In this document: positions 26,010 to 34,894 of the stretch, piece after piece | Layout of the letters: each line of letters begins with the position of its first letter | Position numbering within the stretch: the stretch's first letter is position 1 | Source of the DNA: Streptomyces hirsutus | Lineage (GTDB): Bacteria > Actinomycetota > Actinomycetes > Streptomycetales > Streptomycetaceae | NCBI RefSeq assembly: GCF_001418415.1 | Contig: NZ_LIQT01000141.1 | Span: 1-37,191, forward strand | DNA: 37,191 nucleotides | Direction: 5' to 3' | Notes under the pieces: model-generated | What the model saw: the letters and a program-made list of their open reading frames with translations, nothing else | Told to the model about the DNA's origin: nothing | Database searches by the model: none | Made by a program: the position numbers and the translations under genes

Positions 26010-28127
26010 TCAGTTCACCGCGGTGCCGTCCGTCTCGCCGGTCACCGACGCCGTCTGCGCGGGCAGCGCGTCCGCCGGTTCCACGTCCGGGCCGCCGACC
26101 GCGGTCCGGGACCCCTGGCCGAGGTTGCGCGTCTCGGCCTTCCGGGCGAGCTGTGCGACCGCCGCGTTGAACTGGTCGATGGAGGCCGGCTCGTCCGGGC
26201 CCAGCAGGTAGCGCTTGAGCTCGCCCCGCTCCCCGGCCAGCGGATCGGCCTGCGGGTCGCGGACCGCCTCGAGCAGCTCGGCCAGCCCGGCCGCGTCGTT
26301 GGACAGGATCACGGCGGCGCGCACCGCCGTGTTCTGCCGCTTGAACTCCTCCGCCCCCAGCTCGGCGGAGTCGGTGACCGCGTACGGCTTGCCGCTGGCG
26401 ATGAAGTCGGAGACGACGCTGGAGATGTCGGAGACCATCGCGTCGGACACGTTGAAGCAGTCGTACAGGCGCGGCTGGGCCCCCGTGATGACGCGGTGCT
26501 CCCAGGCGGGGAAGGAGTTCCAGTACGCGGTGTTCCACTCGGTGCGCAGCCGGGCGGTCTCCTCGTGCAGCGCCACGTCGATCACGCCGTCGCGGCTGGC
26601 CTCGGCCTCGTCGCCCTTGTCGTTGCCGCCGGCCAGGGCGGTCAGCCGGGCATCGATGCGGGCCAGTTCGGCCCGCGCCCGGTCCTGCGCCGCCGTGTCG
26701 ACGGTGAAACGGGGGTCGGCGGCGCGTTCGGCCGCGGCCTGCTCGATCAGTGCGGTGATCCGCTCGTGGGCGGCCTTGGCCTGCGCGCTGCGGGTGCCGG
26801 TGAAGGGGTGCGGCTTGTAGAGGACGCGGACCGCGGGGTCGGCCGCGATCAGCCGCTTCACGATGTTCTCGCCGGCCAGCAGGAGCGAGGTGTTGCCCGG
26901 GTTGTCGTCCCAGCCCTCCCAGGTGGGGGCGTACAGCACCGTCGGGCGGTGTCCCTCGGCGGGGCCCGCGGCCGTGGCCTGCCAGGTCTCGATGGGGGCC
27001 AGCTGCGGGCGGCCGACCTCGACGATGTCGTCGTCACGGACGCCGACGTCGGCGATGGCGTAACGGTCGCGGCCCGCGCGGCCGGCCGTCCACACCTCGT
27101 CGTAGACCTTGCTGAACGGGTTGACGCTGGCGAGCTTGTCGCTGTCGCCGTGCCCGATGAAGACGTGCTTCATGGTCGGGACGCGCAGCAGGTGGATGTT
27201 CTTGCCGACGTTCGCCGCGTACAGCGCGACCCGCACCGTGGACAGGTCCAGGTTCATCAGGTGCACCCCTCCGGGCACGCAGACGACCGGGACCGTGGTC
27301 GGGGCCAGGTTGGCCAGGATGACCCGCTCGCGCAGGATGACCAGCGGCCGGGTGTCCAGCTGCTCCATGGCCTCCAGCCACATGTTGACCTGGTACGCGG
27401 AGTCCTTGGAGCCGGAGAAGTACAGCACCGTCTCGGGCCGGTACTCGCGCAGCCAGTCGTCGACCGCCACCAGAACCTGGTCGGCCTTCGGCGGTATCCG
27501 CCGGCCTCGTACGTAGGGCACCAGGGCCAGCACGTACGCGAGGCCCAGGGCCACCGTGACGCCGATGCAGACGAACCCGATGAGCGGCGAGTCGAGGGCC
27601 GCGGCGAGGAGTATGCCGCCGACCGCCACCAGGTCGAGGTGGAGCATCTTCTCCGCGGCGCGGTGCGTCAGCACGCGCGGCGGCGCGTCCGGGATCCGGA
27701 TGCGGGACGCCAGGTCCACGTTGCGGGTGGCCACCGGCATGCGCCGGCGGTTGCGGATCAGCGTGGTCAGCGCGCCGTGCGGGGCCTGAAGGCCGTAGAA
27801 CGCGATGAAGCAGGCGATCGCCCCGTAGTAGATCAGGTTGTCCGCGAGGGACATCCGGGCCAGCAGCAGGATCAGCAGCAGCTGCCGGATCAGGAAGCGG
27901 ATCGACAGGCCCGCCCGCACCTTGCTGAGGCGGTTGACCAGGTAGCTGCCCCTGCGGTGCAGATAGTGGTCCGCCAGGTACGTCACGGCGGCCGCTGCCG
28001 CGAAGGCGGGGACGCTCGGGACCAGCGCGGCCAGCATGAGGCAGGGGAAGCCCAGCAGCATGAGGACCGCCGCGGCCAGCTCGGCCGCGCTTCCCACCCG
28101 GGCGACGCGAATAGCGGTGGATATCAA
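26010..28127 (-). CDS. second membrane-anchored TagF-like polyol-phosphate transferase
   Basis: A 705-residue paralogue of the protein at 22338: about six membrane helices in the first 220 residues with VATRNVDLAS, then a catalytic domain with YFSGSKDSAYQVNMWLEAME, FIGHGDSDK, LYAPTWEGW, YKPHPFTG and SDISSVVSDFIASGKPYAV. The insert after KPHP is long, helical and Ala/Arg/Glu-rich. It probably polymerises or primes a polyol-phosphate chain at the membrane. The start is a TTG at 28127 with an AGG nine bases upstream; a GTG ten codons later is possible. It lies 154 bp downstream of the CDP-ribitol fusion gene and is probably in the same operon. Confidence 0.85.
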   Translation of the reverse strand: MISTAIRVARVGSAAELAAAVLMLLGFPCLMLAALVPSVPAFAAAAAVTYLADHYLHRRGSYLVNRLSKVRAGLSIRFLIRQLLLILLLARMSLADNLIYYGAIACFIAFYGLQAPHGALTTLIRNRRRMPVATRNVDLASRIRIPDAPPRVLTHRAAEKMLHLDLVAVGGILLAAALDSPLIGFVCIGVTVALGLAYVLALVPYVRGRRIPPKADQVLVAVDDWLREYRPETVLYFSGSKDSAYQVNMWLEAMEQLDTRPLVILRERVILANLAPTTVPVVCVPGGVHLMNLDLSTVRVALYAANVGKNIHLLRVPTMKHVFIGHGDSDKLASVNPFSKVYDEVWTAGRAGRDRYAIADVGVRDDDIVEVGRPQLAPIETWQATAAGPAEGHRPTVLYAPTWEGWDDNPGNTSLLLAGENIVKRLIAADPAVRVLYKPHPFTGTRSAQAKAAHERITALIEQAAAERAADPRFTVDTAAQDRARAELARIDARLTALAGGNDKGDEAEASRDGVIDVALHEETARLRTEWNTAYWNSFPAWEHRVITGAQPRLYDCFNVSDAMVSDISSVVSDFIASGKPYAVTDSAELGAEEFKRQNTAVRAAVILSNDAAGLAELLEAVRDPQADPLAGERGELKRYLLGPDEPASIDQFNAAVAQLARKAETRNLGQGSRTAVGGPDVEPADALPAQTASVTGETDGTAVN

Positions 28128-28173
28128 CGGAGAAACCTGCTCTTGGAGGGGTGAGTGCCGGTTTGTGCCTGTG

Positions 28174-28259
28174 GGTAATTCGTTGCCGACGGATTCAGGC
28201 CCCCGCGAACACCCGCGCAGGAACTGCGTAAACGGGAGGCCGCAGAGGCCTGAATTACC
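28174..28259. repeat. two overlapping inverted-repeat pairs in the gap before the TagF-like gene
   Basis: GGTAATTC (28174-28181) pairs with GAATTACC (28252-28259), and ATTCAGGCC (28193-28201) pairs with GGCCTGAAT (28247-28255). The right-hand arms overlap, so only one pairing can form at a time. They lie between the CDP-ribitol fusion and the TagF-like gene. Confidence 0.5.
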
Positions 28260-28281
28260 GGAGTCTATTTGCCGTCAATTA

Positions 28282-29778
28282 TTACACGCCGTCCTGACGG
28301 TCCAGCACCGACGCCAGTGCCTGCTCGAAGCCGCTGGCGCGGGCCGCGCCCGCCGTCGGGTCCTGCTGCCGTACGTCGATGACATGACCGGTGAGCTCGG
28401 AGAGCAGCACGTCCAGGGACGTACGGGCCACCGCCTCGGAGGACAGCAGGCTGCCCGCCGGCTCCTGACCGAAAGCCTTGGTCCGCATCGGCGTGGCGGT
28501 GCGCTCCGGGTTGACGCAGTTGACGCGGACACCCTCGCCGGCCCACTCGTCGGCCAGGGCCTGGGTGAGGTTCACCATCGCGGCCTTGGTCGAGGAGTAG
28601 AGGCTGTACTCGGCGCGCCCCCGGGTGTAGCTGCTGGAGGTGTAGAGCAGCAGCTGGCCCTTGCTCTCGGCAAGGTACTTGTACGCCGACCGGGCGATCT
28701 GCACGGGTGCCAGGTAGTTGACCTTCAGCGCCTCCTCGATGGTGGCGTTGTCGGTCTCGGCCAGCTTCCCGATGCGCAGCACACCGGCCGTGTTGACGAC
28801 GTAGTCGATGCGGCCCGTCTCGGCGTACGCCTTGGACAGCGCGTCGTCGACCTCCTCCGGGTTCTCCACGTGGGTACCGGTGGTGGAGCGGCCGAGCGCG
28901 TACACCGTGGCGCCGTAGGACTCGGCGAGTTCGCAGATGTCCTTGCCGATGCCGTACGAACCGCCGAAGACGACGACGGTCTTGCCGGTGAGCAGCTCGC
29001 GGTAGGCGTCCTCCCCCATGGGCTCGGGGGTGGCGGTGGAGGCGAGCTGGAACAGCTTGTCGGCGATGAAGACGTCGACCGGCTGGGTGACCTTCATGTT
29101 GTACTCGTCGCCCGCGACGACGTGGATCGGCACGTCGGGCAGGTACTTGAGCACGACCGAGCAGTCGTCCGTGGCCTGGAAGTTGGGGTCACCGGCGGCG
29201 ACCTCGTAGGCACGGCGGATCGTGGACAGCTTGAACGCCTGCGGGGTCTGTCCGCGGCGCAGCCGGGCGCGGTCCGGGATCTCGGTGATGAACTCGCCGT
29301 CGTCGCCGTGCGTCCGCGTGACGATGATGGTGTCGGCGGACGGGATGGCCACGTCGACGGCCTGGTAGCGCTCCAGGGCGTTCACGCAGTCGTCGATGAC
29401 GCGCTGCGACAGCAGGGGGCGGACGGCGTCGTGGAAGAGGACGTTGCGGTCCTCGCCCTCGGCCAGGCCCTCGCCGAGTGCCGAGATGGCCCGCTCGGTG
29501 GTCTCGTTCCGCGTCGCACCGCCCTCGATGACCCGGGTGACCTTCTTGAACCCGGCCTTGGCCACGATCTTCTCGATGTCGGGCACGTAGCCCGGCGCCA
29601 TCAGCACGATGATGTCGTCGATCGAGTCGGCGTTCTCGAAGGTGGTCAGGGTGTGCTCGATGACTGCCTTGCCGGCGATCTTCAGCAGCTGCTTGGGGAT
29701 CGAAAGACCCACCCGCTGACCGGTGCCACCGGCCAGGATCACTGCGGTGGTACGGGGCTTGGCTATGTGCTGGAACAC
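28282..29778 (-). CDS. bifunctional cytidylyltransferase/SDR, CDP-ribitol synthesis type
   Basis: A 498-residue fusion. Residues 1-245 are an IspD/TarI-type cytidylyltransferase (ILAGGTGQRVG, 14-24; HDAVRP, 116-121). Residues 265-498 are a short-chain reductase (FGGSYGIGKD, 271-280; NTAG, 329-332; catalytic Y394xxxK398). This order is that of the Haemophilus Acs1/Bcs1 enzymes that reduce ribulose 5-phosphate and make CDP-ribitol. The CDP-ribitol product would feed the TagF-like polymerases. The frame opens at 29823, but the GTG at 29778 has AAGGTAGG six bases upstream and is used. Other CDP-alcohols are possible; the sequence alone does not fix the substrate. Confidence 0.88.
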   Translation of the reverse strand: MFQHIAKPRTTAVILAGGTGQRVGLSIPKQLLKIAGKAVIEHTLTTFENADSIDDIIVLMAPGYVPDIEKIVAKAGFKKVTRVIEGGATRNETTERAISALGEGLAEGEDRNVLFHDAVRPLLSQRVIDDCVNALERYQAVDVAIPSADTIIVTRTHGDDGEFITEIPDRARLRRGQTPQAFKLSTIRRAYEVAAGDPNFQATDDCSVVLKYLPDVPIHVVAGDEYNMKVTQPVDVFIADKLFQLASTATPEPMGEDAYRELLTGKTVVVFGGSYGIGKDICELAESYGATVYALGRSTTGTHVENPEEVDDALSKAYAETGRIDYVVNTAGVLRIGKLAETDNATIEEALKVNYLAPVQIARSAYKYLAESKGQLLLYTSSSYTRGRAEYSLYSSTKAAMVNLTQALADEWAGEGVRVNCVNPERTATPMRTKAFGQEPAGSLLSSEAVARTSLDVLLSELTGHVIDVRQQDPTAGAARASGFEQALASVLDRQDGV

Positions 29779-30185
29779 AGGTGACCTACCTTGGGGCATC
29801 AGGGAACTGCAAAATGGTCCCACTTGTGGTTACCGCAATGCAAGGTGAGCGCCCTTCCTCGCATATGTGCGCGCCACCTTTCATTCACCTTAGACCCCCG
29901 GTGGCCGGACGACGGTTCCCGGGCCCCCCGGATCGTCGCTGTGAGTAACCGCACAGGCGGGAAGCCCGTGACCGCGCGTACGCCGACGGTCGCCGCGGCG
30001 GCCCCACTTCCTTCCGGAAGGCACGAATCTTCACGGTCCACAGGGCGGGGCTGCACCTTTTCTTCATATTCGGGGTGCGACAAAGAGTGAAGCGCCCGAC
30101 AACAAGAAATTCATCTTGTCCGCCCACCCTTTCCCGAAGAATTCCCCCATAAAGATTCGGCGGCTTTTCGGTCTCGGGGAGGAGA
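29779..30185. other. regulatory gap between the CDP-ribitol gene and phoD
   Basis: No gene is supported in these 407 bp. The half near the CDP-ribitol gene holds PHO-box-like units; the part 30080-30180 is AT-rich with an ACAAGA-AATTCA-TCTTGT inverted repeat near 30102-30119. Confidence 0.5.
29872..29893 (+). promoter_or_regulatory. possible PHO box (two 11-bp direct units)
   Basis: CGCCACCTTTC and ATTCACCTTAG are consecutive 11-bp units with CACCT in the same place, resembling the GTTCACC-type repeats bound by Streptomyces PhoP. A further CTCACCTTG unit lies on the opposite strand near 29840. The units are degenerate. Confidence 0.3.
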
Positions 30186-30260
30186 ACGAGGGCGGAGCCC
30201 GGGACCGTGTCGGTCCCGGGCTCCGCCCTCGTCGTCCGGCGGCCCGACGGCCGCCGGACG
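30186..30260 (-). terminator. double hairpin after phoD
   Basis: Two hairpins in series: a 12-bp stem with a 4-base loop (30233-30260) begins 4 bp past the phoD stop, followed by a 22-bp perfect stem with loop TGT (30186-30232). Confidence 0.85.
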
Positions 30261-30264
30261 GCCG

Positions 30265-31818
30265 TCACACCACGTGAACGCCGGGGCGGCCCGCCTCCAC
30301 CCGCAGCCGCGCCAGCGTACGGGGCGTGGCCTGCGGCTTCACCACGGTGTCCACCACCCGCACCCTCGCGTCGATGCCGCCCCGGCGGATGTCGAACAGG
30401 TGGTAGCCGCGGTGGGCGTCGAGCAGCTTCCAGTGCGGGTTGTCCGCGCGCCGCGGGTCCCACTGCTCACGGAAGGCGGCCTGGTCCTGGTCGCCGTTGC
30501 TGGAGACGGACGTACCGACGAACTCGGCGCCCACCACGGGGGAGGACGGGTCGGCGAAGTCCTCCCTGAGGTCGCTGATCATCGTCAGGTGGCGGTCGCC
30601 GGTGAGCACGACGGGGTTGCTCACCCGCCGGAACTCCCGGAGCAGCGCGTTGCGTTCGGCCTGGTAGCCGTCCCAGGCGTCGTAGAACCAGAGCTTGCCC
30701 TCGCCGACCTGGAGGTCGGTCTCGGCCATCATGATCTGGGAGGCGATCAGGTTCCAGCGGGCGGGCGAGTGGCGCAGTCCGTCGACCAGCCAGCGCTTCT
30801 GCGCGGCGCCGAGCATGGTCAGCGACGGGTCCTGGGCGCCCTCCTGGCCGGTCGCCTGGTCGCTGCGGTACTGCCGGGTGTCGAGCACGTTGAGCCGGGC
30901 GAGGCGGCCGAACTCCAGCCGGCGGTGCATCCGGATGTGCGGGCCGTTCGGGACAGCGCTCGCGCGGACCGGCATGTGCTCGTAGTACGCCTGGTAGCCC
31001 GCGGTCAGCCGGGCCGTGAACGCGTCGTGGGGCTGCTTGTCGGGGTCCTGCGGGATCTCGCCGGCGAAGTCGTTGTCGATCTCGTGGTCGTCGAAGGTGA
31101 CCACGAAGGGGGCGCCCGCGTGCATCGCCGCGAGGTCCGGGTCGGAGCGGTACTGGGCGTACCGGTTGCGGTACTGGGTCAGACCGTACGGCTCCCCGCT
31201 GCCCTCGTGACGGCGTACGCCGGTCGCCGACGGGCTGGACTCGTAGATGTAGTCGCCGACGAACACGACGACGTCCGGGTCCTGTTGGAGCATGTCGGCG
31301 TACGGCGTGAAGTAGCCGTGCTGCCAGTTCTGGCAGGAGGCGAGCGCGACCCTCAGGTGGCCGCCCGCGCTCTGCGCGGGGGGAGCGGTGCGGGTGCGGC
31401 CGGTCCGCGAGAGCTGTCCGTCGGCGCGGAAGCGGTACCAGTACCGCCGGTCCGGGCGCAGCCCGCGTACGTCGACGTGGACGCTGTGGCCGTAGGCGGG
31501 CCGGGCCCGGGCGGTGCCCCGGCGGACGATCCACCTGAAGCGGGGATCCTCGGCGAGCTGCCACTCGACGGGCACCGTGCGGTCCGGCATGCCTCCGCCG
31601 TTCAGGGGGTCGGGGGCGAGCCGGGTCCACAGCACGATCCCGTCCGGCAGCGGGTCGCCGGAGGCGACTCCCAGGCTGAACACCCCGTCGGGCAACGGTT
31701 TCCGTTCCGCCGCGCGAGCGGTGGCCGGCAGCCACAGCTGGGCGGAGGCCGCCGCGCCGAGCGCGGCGGCACCGGCGGTCAGGACGCGGCGGCGGTCGGG
31801 CGATACTGCTCCGGACAT
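30265..31818 (-). CDS. phoD: secreted alkaline phosphatase/phosphodiesterase PhoD
   Basis: A 517-residue enzyme with a twin-arginine signal (RRR at 9-11, then VLTAGAAALGAAASAQLWL and ARA cleavage near 35), exported folded. The mature part has the PhoD N-terminal domain (FSLGVASGDPLPDGIVLWTRL) and metal motifs FVGDYIYES, TFDDHEIDNDFAG and LTGDRHLTM. PhoD enzymes release phosphate from phosphodiesters including teichoic acids. Next to polyol-phosphate polymer genes a role in polymer recycling is attractive, but this is inference. The ATG at 31818 has GGGGAG eight bases upstream. It is on the same strand as obg but isolated by terminators on both sides. Confidence 0.92.
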   Translation of the reverse strand: MSGAVSPDRRRVLTAGAAALGAAASAQLWLPATARAAERKPLPDGVFSLGVASGDPLPDGIVLWTRLAPDPLNGGGMPDRTVPVEWQLAEDPRFRWIVRRGTARARPAYGHSVHVDVRGLRPDRRYWYRFRADGQLSRTGRTRTAPPAQSAGGHLRVALASCQNWQHGYFTPYADMLQQDPDVVVFVGDYIYESSPSATGVRRHEGSGEPYGLTQYRNRYAQYRSDPDLAAMHAGAPFVVTFDDHEIDNDFAGEIPQDPDKQPHDAFTARLTAGYQAYYEHMPVRASAVPNGPHIRMHRRLEFGRLARLNVLDTRQYRSDQATGQEGAQDPSLTMLGAAQKRWLVDGLRHSPARWNLIASQIMMAETDLQVGEGKLWFYDAWDGYQAERNALLREFRRVSNPVVLTGDRHLTMISDLREDFADPSSPVVGAEFVGTSVSSNGDQDQAAFREQWDPRRADNPHWKLLDAHRGYHLFDIRRGGIDARVRVVDTVVKPQATPRTLARLRVEAGRPGVHVV

Positions 31819-31932
31819 GGGTGGACTCCCCTGCCTCGCATGCGGTGTGGACACGGGGAAGTTGTCGGTCCGGAAGGTCCGCGCACTGAACCCACAGGGT
31901 CGCGTGCATGACAATAAAACGGACAAGAGGAA

Positions 31933-31972
31933 ACCCGCCCCGGCACGGGAACGTCCCGTTGCCCGGGCGGGT
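31933..31972 (-). terminator. obg terminator
   Basis: An 8-bp outer stem ACCCGCCC/GGGCGGGT encloses a second stem ACGGGA/TCCCGT, 80 bp past the obg stop codon. On the transcribed strand it is followed by TTTCCTCTT. Confidence 0.75.
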
Positions 31973-32051
31973 CCTGAAGGTGAGCGGCGGGCGACGGACG
32001 GGAATTTCCGCCGCCGGAGCCGTCCGGTGCCCTTCTCAGGCCCTGCAGGCC

Positions 32052-33500
32052 CTACGACTTGTCGCGGAACGGGTCGAATTCGTCGTACTCCTGCTCGGCC
32101 TCGTCCCGTTCGGCCTGCCGGTCGCGGCGGCGCTGGGCGGCCGGGCGGGGCGTCTCGAAGCGGTGGTCCTCGCCGCGCCGGCCGAGCATCTCCGCACCGG
32201 CGGTCACCGTCGGCTCCCAGTCGAAGACGACCGCGTTGTCCTCGGGGCCGATGGCGACACCGTCGCCGGTGCGGGCTCCGGCCTTCATCAGCGCCGCTTC
32301 CACGCCGAGCCGGTTGAGCCGGTCGGCGAGGTAGCCGACGGCCTCGTCGTTGCTGAAGTCGGTCTGGCGGACCCAGCGTTCGGGCTTCTCGCCACGTACC
32401 CGGAACAGTCCTTCGTCCTCGAGGGTGACGGTGAACCCGGCGTCGTCCACGGCCTTGGGCCGGATGACGATGCGCGTCGACTCCTCCTTCGGGCGGGCGG
32501 CCCGCGCCTCGGAGACCAGCTGGGCCAGCGCGAACGACAGTTCCCGCAGCCCGAGGTGGGCGACGGCGGACACCGCGAAGACCCGGTAGCCGCGTGCCTC
32601 CAGATCCGGCCGCACCATCTCGGCGAGGTCCCTGCCGTCCGGCACGTCGGTCTTGTTGAGGACGACGACGCGGGGACGGTTGTCGAGACCGCCGTACTGC
32701 CGCAGCTCCTCCTCGATGACGTCGAGGTCGGAGACGGGGTCGCGGTCGGACTCCAGCGTCGCCGTGTCCAGCACGTGCACGAGCACACTGCACCGCTCCA
32801 CGTGCCGCAGGAACTCGAGCCCGAGCCCCTTGCCCTGGCTGGCCCCCGGGATGAGCCCCGGCACGTCGGCGATGGTGTAGACGGTCGAACCGGCGGTGAC
32901 GACGCCCAGGTTGGGCACGAGGGTGGTGAACGGGTAGTCGGCGATCTTGGGCTTGGCGGCGGAGAGCACGGAGATCAGCGAGGACTTGCCCGCACTCGGG
33001 TAGCCGACCAGCGCCACATCGGCGACGGTCTTCAGCTCCAGGCCGATGTCCCGCAGGTCTCCCGGCTCACCGAGCAGCGCGAACCCGGGCGCCTTGCGCC
33101 GCGCGGAGGCGAGGGCGGCGTTCCCGAGCCCGCCCCGGCCGCCCTGGGCGGCGATGTACGAGGTCCCGTGTCCCACCAGGTCGGCGAGCACGTTGCCCGC
33201 CTTGTCCAGGACGACGGTCCCGTCCGGCACCGGAAGGACGAGGTCCTGGCCGTCCTTGCCGCTGCGGTTGCCGCCCTCGCCGGGCTTTCCGCTGGTGGCC
33301 TTGCGGTGCGGGGAGTGGTGGTAGTCGAGCAGTGTGGTCACGGACTGGTCGACGGTGAGGATCACGTCGCCGCCCCGCCCGCCGTTCCCGCCGTCGGGTC
33401 CGCCCAGCGGCTTGAACTTCTCACGGTGGACGGAGGCACAGCCGTGACCTCCGCTACCCGCGGCGACATGCAGCTCGACGCGGTCCACGAAGGTGGTCAT
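32052..33500 (-). CDS. obg: Obg family GTPase
   Basis: A 482-residue GTPase linked to ribosome assembly and, in Streptomyces, to the onset of aerial growth. Three domains: the glycine-rich Obg fold (1-160), the G domain ([10 protein letters not shown] at 166-175; NKTD) and a C-terminal OCT domain (about 340-430) with an acidic tail [14 protein letters not shown]. The ATG at 33500 has GGAGG eight bases upstream; an ATG at 33557 is in frame but lacks support. It follows rplU and rpmA as in most bacteria. Confidence 0.97.
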   Translation of the reverse strand: MTTFVDRVELHVAAGSGGHGCASVHREKFKPLGGPDGGNGGRGGDVILTVDQSVTTLLDYHHSPHRKATSGKPGEGGNRSGKDGQDLVLPVPDGTVVLDKAGNVLADLVGHGTSYIAAQGGRGGLGNAALASARRKAPGFALLGEPGDLRDIGLELKTVADVALVGYPSAGKSSLISVLSAAKPKIADYPFTTLVPNLGVVTAGSTVYTIADVPGLIPGASQGKGLGLEFLRHVERCSVLVHVLDTATLESDRDPVSDLDVIEEELRQYGGLDNRPRVVVLNKTDVPDGRDLAEMVRPDLEARGYRVFAVSAVAHLGLRELSFALAQLVSEARAARPKEESTRIVIRPKAVDDAGFTVTLEDEGLFRVRGEKPERWVRQTDFSNDEAVGYLADRLNRLGVEAALMKAGARTGDGVAIGPEDNAVVFDWEPTVTAGAEMLGRRGEDHRFETPRPAAQRRRDRQAERDEAEQEYDEFDPFRDKS

Positions 33501-33617
33501 GTGGGGTGCCTCCAGAGACAGTGAGGTGTACGTGCGTACGTATTTCCTGGTTAACACGCGAAAGGCGGACCCACCTTCCCGCCGGGGAAGTGAGGTCCGC
33601 CTCGCGAAAGCTTCCGA

Positions 33618-33872
33618 TCAGGCGACCGGAACGATGTTCACGACCTTGCGGCCGCGGTGGGTGCCGAACTGCACCGCACCGGCCTCCAGCGCGAACAGCG
33701 TGTCGTCGCCACCACGGCCGACGCCGGCGCCGGGGTGGAAGTGGGTGCCACGCTGGCGGACGAGGATCTCACCCGCGTTGACGGCCTGACCGCCGAAGCG
33801 CTTCACGCCGAGCCGCTGGGCATTCGAGTCGCGACCGTTCCGGGTGGACGATGCGCCCTTCTTGTGTGCCAT
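33618..33872 (-). CDS. rpmA: ribosomal protein L27
   Basis: An 84-residue protein, [20 protein letters not shown] at the start, with the conserved flexible N-terminus that reaches the peptidyl-transferase centre. No N-terminal cleavage extension is present. GAGGAGAG lies directly before the ATG. It is 14 bp downstream of rplU in the same operon. Confidence 0.98.
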   Translation of the reverse strand: MAHKKGASSTRNGRDSNAQRLGVKRFGGQAVNAGEILVRQRGTHFHPGAGVGRGGDDTLFALEAGAVQFGTHRGRKVVNIVPVA

Positions 33873-33886
33873 CTCTCCTCAGTCCC

Positions 33887-34207
33887 TTACTTCGCAGCCG
33901 CGGGGATCTCAGTGACCTTGATCGCCGTGTACTGCTGGCGGTGGCCCTGACGACGGCGGTAGCCGGTCTTGTTCTTGTAGCGCAGAATGTCGATCTTCTG
34001 GCCCTTGTGGTGGTCCACGATCTCGGCCTGGACCTTGATGCCGGCCAGCACCCACGGGTCGCTGGTGACGGCGTCGCCGTCGACGACGAGCAGGGTCGAG
34101 AGCTCGACCGTGTCGCCGACCTTGCCCGTGGAAATCTTGTCAACCTCAACGATGTCGCCGACAGCAACCTTGTGCTGGCGACCACCGCTGCGCACGATGG
34201 CGTACAC
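33887..34207 (-). CDS. rplU: ribosomal protein L21
   Basis: A 106-residue large-subunit protein ([18 protein letters not shown]... [20 protein letters not shown]). The frame is open to 34297, but the GTG at 34207 is the family start, behind GAGTGAGAGTGAG. The roughly 100-base leader contains two hairpin-forming segments (CTCCCG/CGGGAG and GCCCG/CGGGC), which might carry control. Operon rplU-rpmA-obg. Confidence 0.97.
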   Translation of the reverse strand: MYAIVRSGGRQHKVAVGDIVEVDKISTGKVGDTVELSTLLVVDGDAVTSDPWVLAGIKVQAEIVDHHKGQKIDILRYKNKTGYRRRQGHRQQYTAIKVTEIPAAAK

Positions 34208-34386
34208 GCGGATCTCACTCTCACTCGAAGAACGGCACCCCGCAGGCCAGCCGCCCGACAGACACACGGGCAACCTCTCCCGAGCCATTCCATGCACCCG
34301 GGAGGAAAAGGTTTACGGGGATGTGGCAGTCCCGATGGACACGCCGACGGTCAAGGTTACGGGGCGTGGCCCCAAGGGGTCAAACC

Positions 34387-34434
34387 GGGCCCCGACCACC
34401 GGTGACGGCGACGGGCGCCCGGTGGACGGGGCCC
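34387..34434 (-). terminator. terminator of the ankyrin gene
   Basis: A 16-bp stem with one A/A mismatch and a 16-base loop starts 11 bp past the ankyrin stop codon. Confidence 0.75.
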
Positions 34435-34445
34435 CGTCCGGTGGG

Positions 34446-34832
34446 TCAGTTCTCGAGCAGGTGGGCGCGCCCGAACATGGCCGCCGCGACCCGCGCGGTC
34501 GGCGTGCCGGAGTCCAGGTCCGCACCGGCCTCCCGCAGCACCTCGACCACCTCGTCCGCACCCTTGAACAGGGCGCCGGCGATGGGGGCCTGGTCCCGGG
34601 CGTTCCGCAGATCCGGGTCGGCGCCGAGCCTGATCAGGGCCCGCACGGTGCCGGCGTGGCCGTGATAGGCGGCGAGCATCAGCAGGGTGTTGCCGGCCGC
34701 ATCGGTCACGTCCACCGGCAGCCCGTGCTCCACGAACTCCACCACCTGCTCGGTGCCGCCCTCGCGGGCCAGATCCATGGCAAGGGCCACGACGCGCTCC
34801 GTCTGCTCAGGTGTCAGACCGTCCCTGCTCAT
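34446..34832 (-). CDS. ankyrin-repeat protein
   Basis: A 128-residue cytoplasmic protein with an N-terminal helix and about two and a half ankyrin repeats (GNTLLMLAAYHGHAGTVRAL, IRLGADPDLRNARDQAP, DEVVEVLREAGADLD). Such proteins mediate protein contacts. Bacterial catalase genes often have a small ankyrin gene next to them (AnkB type), and katA lies just upstream on the same strand; support of catalase activity is a reasonable inference. The ATG at 34832 has GGAGAG six bases upstream. A set of 17-bp tandem repeats lies directly in front. Confidence 0.88.
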   Translation of the reverse strand: MSRDGLTPEQTERVVALAMDLAREGGTEQVVEFVEHGLPVDVTDAAGNTLLMLAAYHGHAGTVRALIRLGADPDLRNARDQAPIAGALFKGADEVVEVLREAGADLDSGTPTARVAAAMFGRAHLLEN

Positions 34833-34843
34833 GCGCATCTCTC

Positions 34844-34894
34844 CTGGTCGAACGGTCGTGCTGGTCAAACGACAGTGCTGGTCAAGCGGTTGCG
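34844..34894. repeat. three 17-bp tandem repeats upstream of the ankyrin gene
   Basis: CTGGTCGAACGGTCGTG, CTGGTCAAACGACAGTG and CTGGTCAAGCGGTTGCG follow one another without gap; a fourth degenerate unit (CCGGTCATGCCCATGAG) ends at 34911. On the gene strand each contains TTGACCAG or TTCGACCAG. Confidence 0.8.

Noticed and set aside
25812..28154. 780-codon plus-strand ORF opposite the second TagF-like gene
   Set aside because: Shadow frame without motifs; it crosses a 22-bp terminator hairpin.
31819..31932. PHO box upstream of phoD
   Set aside because: Only one weak GTTCAGT-like unit is present, with no second unit at 11 bp.
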